Notes under the pieces: model-generated
What the model saw: only the letters and a program-made list of their open reading frames with translations
Database searches by the model: none
What the model was told of the DNA's origin: nothing
Shown: positions 1 to 5,960 of the stretch, piece by piece
Numbering within the stretch: the first letter of the stretch is position 1
How the letters are laid out: every line of letters starts with the position of its first letter
Position numbers and translations under genes: made by a program
NCBI GenBank assembly: GCA_030456405.1
Contig: JAKDNQ010000024.1
Coordinates: 1-16,860 of the forward strand
Reading direction: 5' to 3'
Length of the DNA stretch: 16,860 bases
From: Nitrospira sp.
GTDB taxonomy: Bacteria; Nitrospirota; Nitrospiria; Nitrospirales; Nitrospiraceae

Positions 1-136
1 TCAATTCATCGCCCTGCTTGTACCGCCGGCTGACCGCGAGGCCCAAACTGGCCACCGGCGTTCCGTTCGGCGTATACCGCAGCTCAGGATTCCGCGTGAG
101 GTTTCCGAGGAGAACGACTTTGTTAAACCCGGCCAC
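1..136 (-). CDS. ssb: Single-stranded DNA-binding protein, N-terminal part (cut by window edge)
   Basis: Reading the minus strand from a GTG at 136-134 gives 45 residues beginning (M)AGFNKVVLLGNLTRNPELRY and continuing through TPNGTPVASLGLAVSRRYKQGDEL. This is the opening of the OB fold of bacterial SSB, with the typical N-K-V-x-L-x-G-N/R-L-T-R-x-P-E-x-R-Y pattern. SSB coats single-stranded DNA during replication, repair and recombination. The start is set by a GAGGAG ribosome-binding site 7 nt upstream, which lies inside the end of rpsF. The gene overlaps rpsF by 14 nt, so the two are probably translationally coupled. The rpsF-ssb pairing is common in bacteria and is usually followed by rpsR, which would lie outside the window. 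The C-terminal tail cannot be seen. Confidence 0.93.
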   Translation of the reverse strand, partial: MAGFNKVVLLGNLTRNPELRYTPNGTPVASLGLAVSRRYKQGDEL

Positions 137-470
137 CGGCAAACTCCTCTGATGACGTTTCGAGCGGCCGTGGCGGCGCCAGCTCTTTTTTGAGATGGAC
201 GGTCAAAAACTTGATGATGGTGTCTTCCAATCGATAGGACCGCTCCAATTCGCCGACCGTGACATTGGGCGCTCTGAAGTAGAAGTAAACATACGTGCCC
301 TTCCGTTCCCGCTTCACCTCGTAAGCGAGTTTCTTCTTACCCCAGTTTTCTGATTTGATGAACTTCGCGCCGGTCTTCTCTGCCACCGCCTTCATTTTTT
401 CGATCAAGGCTGTGGTCTCCTGGTCGGAGACAGACGCACGAATAATGAACAGAGACTCGTAGAGCTCCAT
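123..470 (-). CDS. rpsF: 30S ribosomal protein S6
   Basis: The 115-residue product begins MELYESLFIIRASVSDQE and contains the S6 signatures KKKLAYEVKRERKGTYVYFYF and ELERSYRLEDTIIKFL (given here in parts). S6 binds 16S rRNA in the small-subunit platform together with S18. An in-frame start exists 15 codons further upstream. The ATG at 470-468 is preferred because a perfect AGGAGGA lies at 478-484 with 7 nt spacing, and because family members start with a short M-x-x-Y-E segment. The gene overlaps the following ssb by 14 nt. Its transcript probably starts near 729, giving a leader of about 260 nt that contains the palindromic element at 500-686. S6 operons are autoregulated through leader RNA in some bacteria; whether this leader does so cannot be told from the sequence alone. 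Confidence 0.96.
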   Translation of the reverse strand: MELYESLFIIRASVSDQETTALIEKMKAVAEKTGAKFIKSENWGKKKLAYEVKRERKGTYVYFYFRAPNVTVGELERSYRLEDTIIKFLTVHLKKELAPPRPLETSSEEFAGGRV

Positions 471-499
471 GCAGCAATCCTCCTGGACAAAGGCCCCCT

Positions 500-686
500 G
501 GAGCCTGTCGGACAATCCCCTTCGGCTACAGCAAAAAATCTAACGCCATCTGCTTCGTTCTCGACCTGAAAAAATCCTCAACGTATTCTTCCAGAGAATA
601 CGCCTCCGGTGTTTTTCAGGCCTGCGGCCTTGCAGCTGACCTTATCTCTTTCGCTTCGCTACGAAAGGGATTATCCGACAGGCTCC
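500..686. repeat. 187-bp imperfect palindrome (foldback or MITE-like) in the rpsF leader
   Basis: The outer arms 500-519 and 667-686 are inverted copies (GGAGCCTGTCGG, one mismatch, AATCCC), 19 of 20 matching. Further in, CCTGAAAAA at 565-573 pairs with TTTTTCAGG at 612-620. The centre is a perfect 8-bp hairpin, CGTATTCT at 582-589 and AGAATACG at 595-602, with a 5-nt loop. Sequence between these blocks also aligns imperfectly across the axis (for example GCCATCTGC at 545-553 against GTCAGCTGC on the other arm). The whole segment can therefore fold into one long hairpin. No flanking target-site duplication was seen. It could be a non-autonomous mobile repeat, or a transcriptional attenuator or terminator. 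No second copy occurs in this window. Confidence 0.75.
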
Positions 687-735
687 TGTTGGGAGCGAGG
701 TGTAGGTGCGCCGGACTCGCCGACGCGAAGGCGTG

Positions 736-765
736 ACGCTAACACAGGCCTTGAGAGAGTGTCAA
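736..765 (-). promoter_or_regulatory. Probable sigma-70-type promoter of rpsF-ssb
   Basis: Reading the minus strand there is a perfect TTGACA (760-765), an 18-nt spacer and TAGCGT (736-741). The layout matches the other likely promoters in this window (prs, pilC, pgsA), which share TTGACA, 17-18 nt and a -10 often beginning TAG. Transcription would start near 729 and run through the palindrome at 500-686 before reaching rpsF. The -10 is a weak match to TATAAT (3 of 6), so confidence is moderate. Confidence 0.55.
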
Positions 766-791
766 TAAACAGTCCCGATGAATCCGTTGTC

Positions 792-1166
792 TCAGCGACG
801 CTTGAACATTCGTGACGGCGCATTCGCTGGAGGCGAAGGACGAGAGCTTGGCCCGCCGGGGTTAGAAAACGATCCGCCGGGGGCATAGCCAGAACGGGGA
901 TAATAATACGGGTACCCTGATCGATACCCAGGCCCATATCCTCCCGGCCCATATCCCGAAAATCCTGGATAGTACCCAAAGGGGCTCCACCAGAATCCAG
1001 GACTCGAGTAGAAGGGACTGGCTTGATCATACACATTGGCGTACCCGTTCTCCTGAGCCTGACTGAGCATGGCCATTCGCTGTGTCTGATGCACCGACTC
1101 TGCACAGGCCGTGAGACTGAACAGCAGCACTCCGCCGATCAGCAACGTCATCCATCGAGTCGACAT
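792..1166 (-). CDS. Small Gly/Tyr/Pro-rich lipoprotein
   Basis: The protein has 124 residues. It begins with an N-terminal Arg, a hydrophobic stretch (about 7-18) and a lipobox LTAC with the lipidated Cys at 21, so it should be exported and lipid-anchored. Residue +2 is Ala, which in enterobacteria would favour the outer membrane. Residues 45-105 are low complexity, rich in Gly, Tyr, Pro, Ser and Phe (SGYGPGGYGPGYRSGYPYYY). The C-terminal tail is Ser/Pro-rich and ends in basic residues. I do not recognise a named family. The start has GGAGG at 5 nt spacing. The gene begins 11 nt after the stop of the upstream beta-barrel gene, with the ribosome-binding site directly following that stop, so the two form an operon and the proteins may act together at the outer membrane. 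Confidence 0.8.
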   Translation of the reverse strand: MSTRWMTLLIGGVLLFSLTACAESVHQTQRMAMLSQAQENGYANVYDQASPFYSSPGFWWSPFGYYPGFSGYGPGGYGPGYRSGYPYYYPRSGYAPGGSFSNPGGPSSRPSPPANAPSRMFKRR

Positions 1167-1177
1167 GGCGCCCTCCC

Positions 1178-1819
1178 CTAAAAATGGTATGAGACACCGA
1201 CAAATAGTTGGTGCGCCCTATAGGTACTGTCGAATCCCCCGAACGAACCAAATGCGCCATTAAAGTTAAACTTCGCATCCGTGAATTTGTATTCCGTAAA
1301 CAGCGCCACATTAGGCGTCACAAATGCGCGGATGCCTGTGAGGAAATTGAACCCGATCGAAACCTGTGTGTCCGACTCGGTTTCCACCGAACGACTCAGG
1401 CGAGAAATCAGAATGCCGGGACCAAGGCCGAGATACGGTTGGAAAGTCGCGCCTGGATACCGTAACAGGACGTTCGCACCGACATTCGTCACCGCCAGAT
1501 GAATGCCGGGGCTATCGCCAAGATTCTTCACGTGCGGCGTACTGTGATTGACATCCAACTCGAATCCTAGCGAACCATGATAAGGGTACAGGCCGACCTT
1601 TCCGCCGTACGCAAGACTGTTCTTCATGTCGAAGTCTTGCAGTTCTATGCCGCTAAACGGACCCGTCGTTGTGACGTTGCGCAAGGAATCAGCAAAGCTG
1701 TATCCGGCTTGCCCCGCCACGTACCATTCGGCCTGTGCCGGACTCGCAATCAAGGATAAGACTGGCAGGAGGAGGAGACTTAGAGAAAGTCGCTGTCGAA
1801 CGCGCCGCAAGTGCATCAT
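1178..1819 (-). CDS. Outer-membrane beta-barrel protein (OmpA-like or OmpW-like porin-type fold)
   Basis: The product of about 213 residues has a classical signal peptide: an Arg-rich start (MMHLRRVRQR), a Leu-rich core and a likely cleavage after SPAQA before EWYVAGQAGYSF. The mature part alternates polar and aromatic residues as in 8-stranded barrels (YVAGQAGYSFAD; YLGLGPGILISR; ALFTEYKFTDAKF) and ends HQLFVGVSYHF. The terminal Phe is the outer-membrane insertion signal recognised by BamA. An ATG four codons upstream (1831) is possible, but the ATG at 1819 has GGAG 6 nt before it. Such small barrels are common, and no ligand can be named. It is followed by the lipoprotein gene after 11 nt. 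Confidence 0.8.
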   Translation of the reverse strand: MMHLRRVRQRLSLSLLLLPVLSLIASPAQAEWYVAGQAGYSFADSLRNVTTTGPFSGIELQDFDMKNSLAYGGKVGLYPYHGSLGFELDVNHSTPHVKNLGDSPGIHLAVTNVGANVLLRYPGATFQPYLGLGPGILISRLSRSVETESDTQVSIGFNFLTGIRAFVTPNVALFTEYKFTDAKFNFNGAFGSFGGFDSTYRAHQLFVGVSYHF

Positions 1820-1971
1820 GGTGTGCTCCATGAGCGAGGCTTGAGGTTATTCTACTACGATGTTTTCGTGAAGTGTGAGAAGGTGGGGAAGGAAATCACT
1901 TGGATTAATGGAAATTAATGATGCTGACGGCCTGAGGCACTTCGCTTCCGCACCTCCCGCGACACCCCATC

Positions 1972-2000
1972 CTCAGCCTTTGGCAGCCAAAGAACCTGAG
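1972..2000. repeat. Compact nested hairpin
   Basis: CTCAG (1972-1976) and CTGAG (1996-2000) form outer arms. They enclose a perfect 7-bp inner palindrome, CTTTGGC (1978-1984) and GCCAAAG (1986-1992), with a single-base centre. No T-run follows on either strand, so it does not look like a standard intrinsic terminator. Confidence 0.6.
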
Positions 2001-2026
2001 CCGAACGGACAAGAACGGCAGCTCAT

Positions 2027-2220
2027 GGCCTGCCAGGGCTCAACCGCTCCCTTGCCTTCGGATCGACCCTTCCGGGCTTCGTCGAGTGGAAGCCTTCTGG
2101 AATTCCTTCAGCCGCGGTCAAACGACCGCGGTGCTTCAGTCAGTTCCAGTTTTCCCTCTCTTCTCAGCCTCGGTGGGTTCCCGCTCCTCCGGCAAAGTAC
2201 GCTCTGAGCCCGGGCAGGCC
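2027..2220. repeat. Second foldback structure, 194 bp, with perfect central hairpin
   Basis: The ends are inverted repeats: GGCCTGCCAGGGCTC at 2027-2041 and GAGCCCGGGCAGGCC at 2206-2220, matching at 14 of 15 positions. Close to the midpoint is a perfect 8-bp hairpin, CCGCGGTC (2112-2119) and GACCGCGG (2124-2131), with a 4-nt loop. CTGGAA (2097-2102) is also mirrored on the right arm. Pairing in between is patchy. Size and nested design resemble the element at 500-686, but the terminal sequences are unrelated. Confidence 0.55.
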
Positions 2221-2233
2221 CTAGAAAATAAGA

Positions 2234-2730
2234 ATGCCCCCGATATTCCCTCTTGCAGCGCCTAAGGATGAGCTAGGATTTCGCTTTCGATACACGATCA
2301 CCAACTATGTGGAATTGTGGTCGCAGCTCGCTGAGGGGCCAACAAAGAAAAGAAAAAATCCATTTAGCATGGCTAGAGGTGCATTCCGAAAGATTAAGCG
2401 ACTTTGCGAGCCAGAAGTACTGCCATCGTCAGAAATGGCTCACTTGATAAATGCGCACAGCTACTTCATTATTTACATCCGGCATGGGCTCCTGACATCC
2501 GTCAAACAGCTGTGGCGGTTGACCTCATTGCGAAGGCAAATACCGAAGGCGACATAACTGGTATCGACATCCACACTCTCGCCTCTGCTGGGTCGCCCAG
2601 TGCTTGGAGCGACTTTGCGGACTCGTTGGGTTGGGCCACGAAGCTTGCGCGCCGCGGACTTCGATCCGGCCTAGAATCGAACGCTGACGAACAATGTAGG
2701 TTCATTCGCCTGTCCCAAACCAGTAGATGA
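2234..2730 (+). pseudogene. Possible frameshifted or decayed plus-strand gene of unknown family
   Basis: Two plus-strand open frames overlap in different phases. The first covers 2234-2557 and starts MPPIFPLAAPKDELGF. The second is open from 2398 to 2730 and includes LHPAWAPDIRQTAVAVDLIAKAN and GDITGIDIHTLASAGSPSAW (in part). The second frame has a protein-like composition but no proper start: only a TTG at 2404, without a clear ribosome-binding site. A single frameshift around 2430-2460 would join them into one product of about 160 residues, which is what a decayed gene would look like. I recognise no family in either part. The 3' end overlaps the end of the convergent gene at 2702-3289 by 29 nt. 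Both frames could also be chance. Confidence 0.3.
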
Positions 2731-3289
2731 GTTCAAAGAGATGCAGATCGGCGCCTCGGCTATCCGATCCGTATATTGTCGCGTCGGAGTAGTGCTGAAA
2801 ATGATAGCCCGCCCCGATCGGGCCTAAGAATCGGCTAGTCACGCCGAAGGTCCACACGAATTGAAACGGCCCGCCGAGGTTCTGCTGGCCAAACCGATAG
2901 TCAGTGACCAATGCCCCACCCACACCCATGTCAATGGCGAGCAGTCCATCCTTCCGACCGAACATGACGTCCAACGGCACCAACGTGAACAATCCCTTGG
3001 TCTCCTGAGCCCCGCGGAGCATGCCCGCAGAGGCTAGGAGGCGAGTCCCCAGAATCCAGCCGGTTCCGATTTCCCGCTCCCAGGGAAGCCGCGCAGTTAT
3101 TGCCAGGTCCGCTTGATGAAAATCGACCATCTCCTCCTTGCCGATCGGCGAACCGCCGCTGAACCCACCCCTCAACACCAGGGTTTCCGGCCTTAACACT
3201 CCAGCCTCGAGAGATGATCCGCCCATGACGATCGATAACCAGAAGGCGATCGCATAGCACAGTCTTGCACGAGTTCCGCCCTGCCGCAC
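2702..3289 (-). CDS. PagL-like outer-membrane protein (acyloxyacyl hydrolase / lipid A 3-O-deacylase family)
   Basis: The 195-residue product has a basic N-terminus (MRQGGTRAR), a hydrophobic segment at about 10-22 and a barrel-like remainder. Its C-terminal region FGVTSRFLGPIGAGYHFQHYSDA, then SRGADLHLFELIYWF, matches the PagL pattern: a strand ending in H-x-S-(N/D)-A, a G-x-(N/D) turn and a last strand. His166 and Ser168 would be two catalytic residues. The acidic partner (Glu140 in Pseudomonas PagL) sits 14 residues after the His there, whereas the nearest Glu here, Glu186, is 20 residues on, so activity is uncertain. PagL removes the 3-O acyl chain of lipid A. The frame stays open far upstream into ychF. 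The GTG at 3289 is chosen because GGAGG lies 8 nt before it. The gene follows ychF after 74 nt on the same strand. Confidence 0.55.
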   Translation of the reverse strand: MRQGGTRARLCYAIAFWLSIVMGGSSLEAGVLRPETLVLRGGFSGGSPIGKEEMVDFHQADLAITARLPWEREIGTGWILGTRLLASAGMLRGAQETKGLFTLVPLDVMFGRKDGLLAIDMGVGGALVTDYRFGQQNLGGPFQFVWTFGVTSRFLGPIGAGYHFQHYSDATIYGSDSRGADLHLFELIYWFGTGE

Positions 3290-3363
3290 GTGATTGACCT
3301 CCGGGACCGGGGTTGAGCCGCTGAGAGATGAGGCGGGTTTATTTACGCCCTGAGGCCGCTCCT

Positions 3364-4455
3364 CTACACGTTGAAGCGGAAGTACACAATGTCGGCTTCT
3401 TTGACGATGTAATCCTTCCCTTCGAGTCGAAACAGTCCCTTCTCCTTCACCTTGGCTTCCGACCCGCAAGCCAATAGATCGTCGTAGTGATAGACCTCGG
3501 CGCGGATGAAACCGCGTTCCATGTCGGAGTGAATCTTGCCAGCCGCTTGAGGAGCCTTCATGCCTTTAGGAATGGGCCAGGCGCGCGATTCAATCTCTCC
3601 GGCAGTGAAGAAGGTCACAATGTTCAGCAACGTGTAGGCTTCACGGGTCAGCCGGACAAGGCCCGATTCCGTGAGCCCCATTTCCTTCAGAAAGTCCAGC
3701 CGCTCACTTTCAGGAAGTGTGGAGAGTTCAGCTTCTAGCTGGCCGCAGATCGTGACGACGCGCGCGCCGCGTGTGTCGGCAAACTCGCGAACCGCCTTCA
3801 CCATTGCCTCATCGGCGCCTGCCTGTTCCGACACATTTGCCACGAAGAGCACCGGCTTCGCCGCCAACAACTGACATTCATCGAGCACCACGCGCTCTTC
3901 GGGGGTGTAGGTCAGGTTGCCCAGCCATTCGCCCTTGTCGAGCAATCCGATCAGTTTGTCGATAAACGCCACCTCGAACGCCGCCTTCTTATCGCCGGCT
4001 CGAACTTTCTTTTCCGTCTTTTGCTTCCTCCGATCGAGGGTGTCGAGGTCGGCCAACAGTAACTCGGTTTCAATGACGCCGATGTCGCGAAGAGGATTCA
4101 CCCCTCCGCTGACGTGCACGACATCCGTCCCTTGAAAACAGCGGACGACATGAAGGAGCGCATCGACTTCGCGGATGTGCCCGAGAAACTGATTTCCAAG
4201 GCCTTCACCCTTGCTCGCGCCTTCGACGAGTCCGGCAATGTCGCGGACTTCCAGCGTGCTATAGGTCGTCTTCTTGGACTTGAAGAGATCGGTGAGAGCT
4301 TGGAGTCTCGGGTCCGGTACCAAGGCGATGCCGGTATTGGGATCGACGGTTGCGAAGGGATAGTTGGCTGCCAAGGCGCCGCTACCCGTGAGCGCGTTGA
4401 AGACGGTGGTCTTCCCCACGTTCGGAAGTCCGATCATGCCGCAACAAAGTCCCAT
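3364..4455 (-). CDS. ychF: Ribosome-binding ATPase YchF (OLA1 type, Obg-related)
   Basis: The 363-residue length is typical. The P-loop GLPNVGKTT is at 9-17, the G3 motif DIAGL at 72-76 and the G4 position reads NVSE (207-210). NxxE in place of NKxD is the known YchF feature that shifts preference from GTP to ATP. A coiled-coil helical insert spans about 130-175 (LDRRKQKTEKKVRAG), and the C-terminal TGS domain runs from about 280 and ends ADIVYFRFNV. YchF binds the 70S ribosome and is linked to stress and translation control. No strong ribosome-binding site precedes the ATG at 4455, but the start MGLCCGMIGLPNVGK aligns with the family. The gene follows pth by 81 nt, and pth-ychF is a widespread pair. 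Confidence 0.97.
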   Translation of the reverse strand: MGLCCGMIGLPNVGKTTVFNALTGSGALAANYPFATVDPNTGIALVPDPRLQALTDLFKSKKTTYSTLEVRDIAGLVEGASKGEGLGNQFLGHIREVDALLHVVRCFQGTDVVHVSGGVNPLRDIGVIETELLLADLDTLDRRKQKTEKKVRAGDKKAAFEVAFIDKLIGLLDKGEWLGNLTYTPEERVVLDECQLLAAKPVLFVANVSEQAGADEAMVKAVREFADTRGARVVTICGQLEAELSTLPESERLDFLKEMGLTESGLVRLTREAYTLLNIVTFFTAGEIESRAWPIPKGMKAPQAAGKIHSDMERGFIRAEVYHYDDLLACGSEAKVKEKGLFRLEGKDYIVKEADIVYFRFNV

Positions 4456-4484
4456 GCTTTAACCCAAAGTTGAATTTGAAATTA

Positions 4485-4543
4485 GGAATGATGAATGTAG
4501 AGAACGCCGACCAGCCAACTCTAAATTCCACATTTCTCATTCC
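4485..4543. repeat. Short inverted repeat between pth and ychF
   Basis: GGAATGA at 4485-4491 is repeated inverted as TCATTCC at 4537-4543, which includes the pth stop codon. The intervening segment is AT-richer than its surroundings. It may form a hairpin in the pth-ychF transcript. There is no T-run to suggest termination. Confidence 0.35.
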
Positions 4544-5121
4544 TCATTCGTGCTGTTTTGCTCTCGCACATTGAACTCATTCATCGCCACCGCGACTCCT
4601 CGATGAATCAGACATTCCAATGCGTCGACAGCGCGGTCGAGACAGGGAGTCAAGACCTCGATCTCTTCTCTCATGAACGCCTGCAACACATAGTCTGCTG
4701 AATCCTGACGCGGAGCCGGTCGTCCAATTCCGATTTTGATCCGCACAAACTGGGGTGTCCCGATCGCGTCGATGACCGACTTGATCCCGTTATGTCCCCC
4801 ATGCCCACCGGCTTGTTTGATCCGGAGACGCCCAAGATCGAGATCAAGATCGTCATGGACGAGAATCAGATCGTCGGCAGTCAGCGAATACTCGCGTAGA
4901 AGGCCTTTGAGCGGAGGACCGGTGATGTTCATCCAATCGAGGGTGCCGGCGAGTTCGAAAAGTTCAGACCCAAGCCGTCCTGATCCACGATGAGTCGTGC
5001 CGCGCTTGGCGAGACGGATAGACCACCGAGCCGCGGCCCGCTCGATGACCCACATGCCGACGTTGTGGCGGGTTTGGGCATAGGCAACACCAGGGTTGCC
5101 AAGCCCAACGATGAGACGCAA
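4537..5121 (-). CDS. pth: Peptidyl-tRNA hydrolase
   Basis: The enzyme frees tRNA from peptidyl-tRNA that has dropped off the ribosome. The 194 residues match bacterial Pth. Visible motifs are VGLGNPG (5-11), TRHNVG with catalytic His19 (His20 in E. coli), WMNITG with Asn65 (Asn68), the HDDLDLDLG stretch with Asp90 (Asp93) and GGHGGHNG with Asn111 (Asn114). The substrate-gripping segment usually reads YMNxSG, so WMNITGPP is a mild variant. The start is a TTG at 5121-5119, only 2 nt after the rplY stop and with just a weak purine-rich region (GAAGAAA) before it. Translation is probably coupled to rplY. The frame MRLIVGLGNPG leaves no better start. Confidence 0.97.
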   Translation of the reverse strand: MRLIVGLGNPGVAYAQTRHNVGMWVIERAAARWSIRLAKRGTTHRGSGRLGSELFELAGTLDWMNITGPPLKGLLREYSLTADDLILVHDDLDLDLGRLRIKQAGGHGGHNGIKSVIDAIGTPQFVRIKIGIGRPAPRQDSADYVLQAFMREEIEVLTPCLDRAVDALECLIHRGVAVAMNEFNVREQNSTNEE

Positions 5122-5123
5122 CG

Positions 5124-5909
5124 TTATTTCTTCTTTTCAGCTTCTTTCTTCTCAGCCTTGGGCGCGGCAGCGCCTTTCTTGTCGCCGCCTTTCGCATCAG
5201 GAGCGGCAGCTGCGGCGCCGGCTTTCGCAGGCTCGCCTCCCTCAGCAGCTTCACCAGCCACTTTGCCTTTCGCGACCACTTCAGGCTCTTTCGCGCCCTC
5301 CGGCGCCGCGGCGCCACTCGCAAGAAGCGATTCGAGCTTGGCTTCCGTCATTGGCGCGGCCACGCTCACAACCATTTGCTCAGGATCATCGAGATAACGG
5401 ATTCCTTCGCGGGCGGCCAGATCTTTCAGATGGAGACCTTGTGCAATGGCGAGCCCCGAGGCATCGACTTCGATGAAGTCCGGCAAAGCCGCCGGCAGAC
5501 ACTCAATATGCAACTCGCGCATATTGTGATGAAGAATGCCGCCTTCTTTGACACCGGCAGGCACCCCGCCGGTCAAATGCAGGGGGACCTTCACGCGAAT
5601 CGGCTTGTCCATCGAAATTTCAAACAGATCCGCATGCAGGATATGTCCTTCAACCGGATCGACCTGGAAATCGCGCAACAACGCGGTCCGGTTCGGTTTC
5701 GACTTCGCACCGGTGAGAGTGAGTGACACAAGCGCAGCTCCTCCCGCCTGTGCTTTTAAAATCTTGACGAGGCGATCTGGTTCAATTGTTAACAGCAGAC
5801 ATTCGCCCTGCCCATACAACACGCCTGGGACTTTCCCTTCCCGCCGAAGCTGGCGCGCCGCACCCTTTCCAGTTTTCTCACGTACTGTGACCGCTAAATC
5901 GAACTTCAT
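5124..5909 (-). CDS. rplY: 50S ribosomal protein L25, long CTC form, with Ala/Lys-rich tail
   Basis: The first 95 residues are the L25 domain that binds 5S rRNA (TGKGAARQLRREGKVPGVLYG at 13-33 in part; LLRDFQVDPVEGHILHADL at 78-96). Residues about 100-188 form the TL5/CTC C-terminal beta domain (VPLHLTGGVPAGVKEGGIL; ECLPAALPDFIEVD). From about 195 to 261 the chain is a low-complexity tail of Ala, Gly, Glu, Pro and Lys ending KKEAEKKK, likely disordered. Total length 261 is longer than the roughly 185-220 of many CTC proteins because of this tail. The start has GAGG 7 nt upstream. The gene sits between prs (51 nt upstream) and pth (2 nt downstream), a widely conserved arrangement, and is probably read from the prs promoter. 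Confidence 0.96.
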   Translation of the reverse strand: MKFDLAVTVREKTGKGAARQLRREGKVPGVLYGQGECLLLTIEPDRLVKILKAQAGGAALVSLTLTGAKSKPNRTALLRDFQVDPVEGHILHADLFEISMDKPIRVKVPLHLTGGVPAGVKEGGILHHNMRELHIECLPAALPDFIEVDASGLAIAQGLHLKDLAAREGIRYLDDPEQMVVSVAAPMTEAKLESLLASGAAAPEGAKEPEVVAKGKVAGEAAEGGEPAKAGAAAAAPDAKGGDKKGAAAPKAEKKEAEKKK

Positions 5910-5960
5910 GATGGGGCCTCTATCCCTTTCTCGCCGGTCTTCCGGTACCTCGATCTCACA

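Larger units (their letters stand above)
1832..2233. other. Gene-poor spacer containing palindromic structures
   Basis: About 400 nt with no convincing protein. A plus-strand open frame of 110 codons at 1875-2207 is rich in Pro, Ser and Arg, has no visible ribosome-binding site and looks like chance. The segment contains a compact nested hairpin (1972-2000) and a foldback structure (2027-2220). No tRNA, tmRNA, RNase P RNA or signal-recognition RNA hallmark was recognised on either strand. A TAGAAT near 1847-1852, read on the minus strand, could be the -10 of the outer-membrane protein operon, but no good -35 goes with it. Confidence 0.5.

Noticed and set aside
671..1105. 144-codon minus-strand frame overlapping the lipoprotein gene
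   Set aside because: The lipoprotein frame has a ribosome-binding site, a lipobox and an operon context; the alternative frame has none.
1875..2207. 110-codon plus-strand frame
   Set aside because: No ribosome-binding site, a Pro/Ser/Arg-rich chance-like product, and it runs through the foldback structure.
5096..5476. Long plus-strand frames opposite rplY and pth
   Set aside because: They mirror the Ala/Lys-rich tail of L25; repetitive GC-rich codons keep the opposite strand open by chance.
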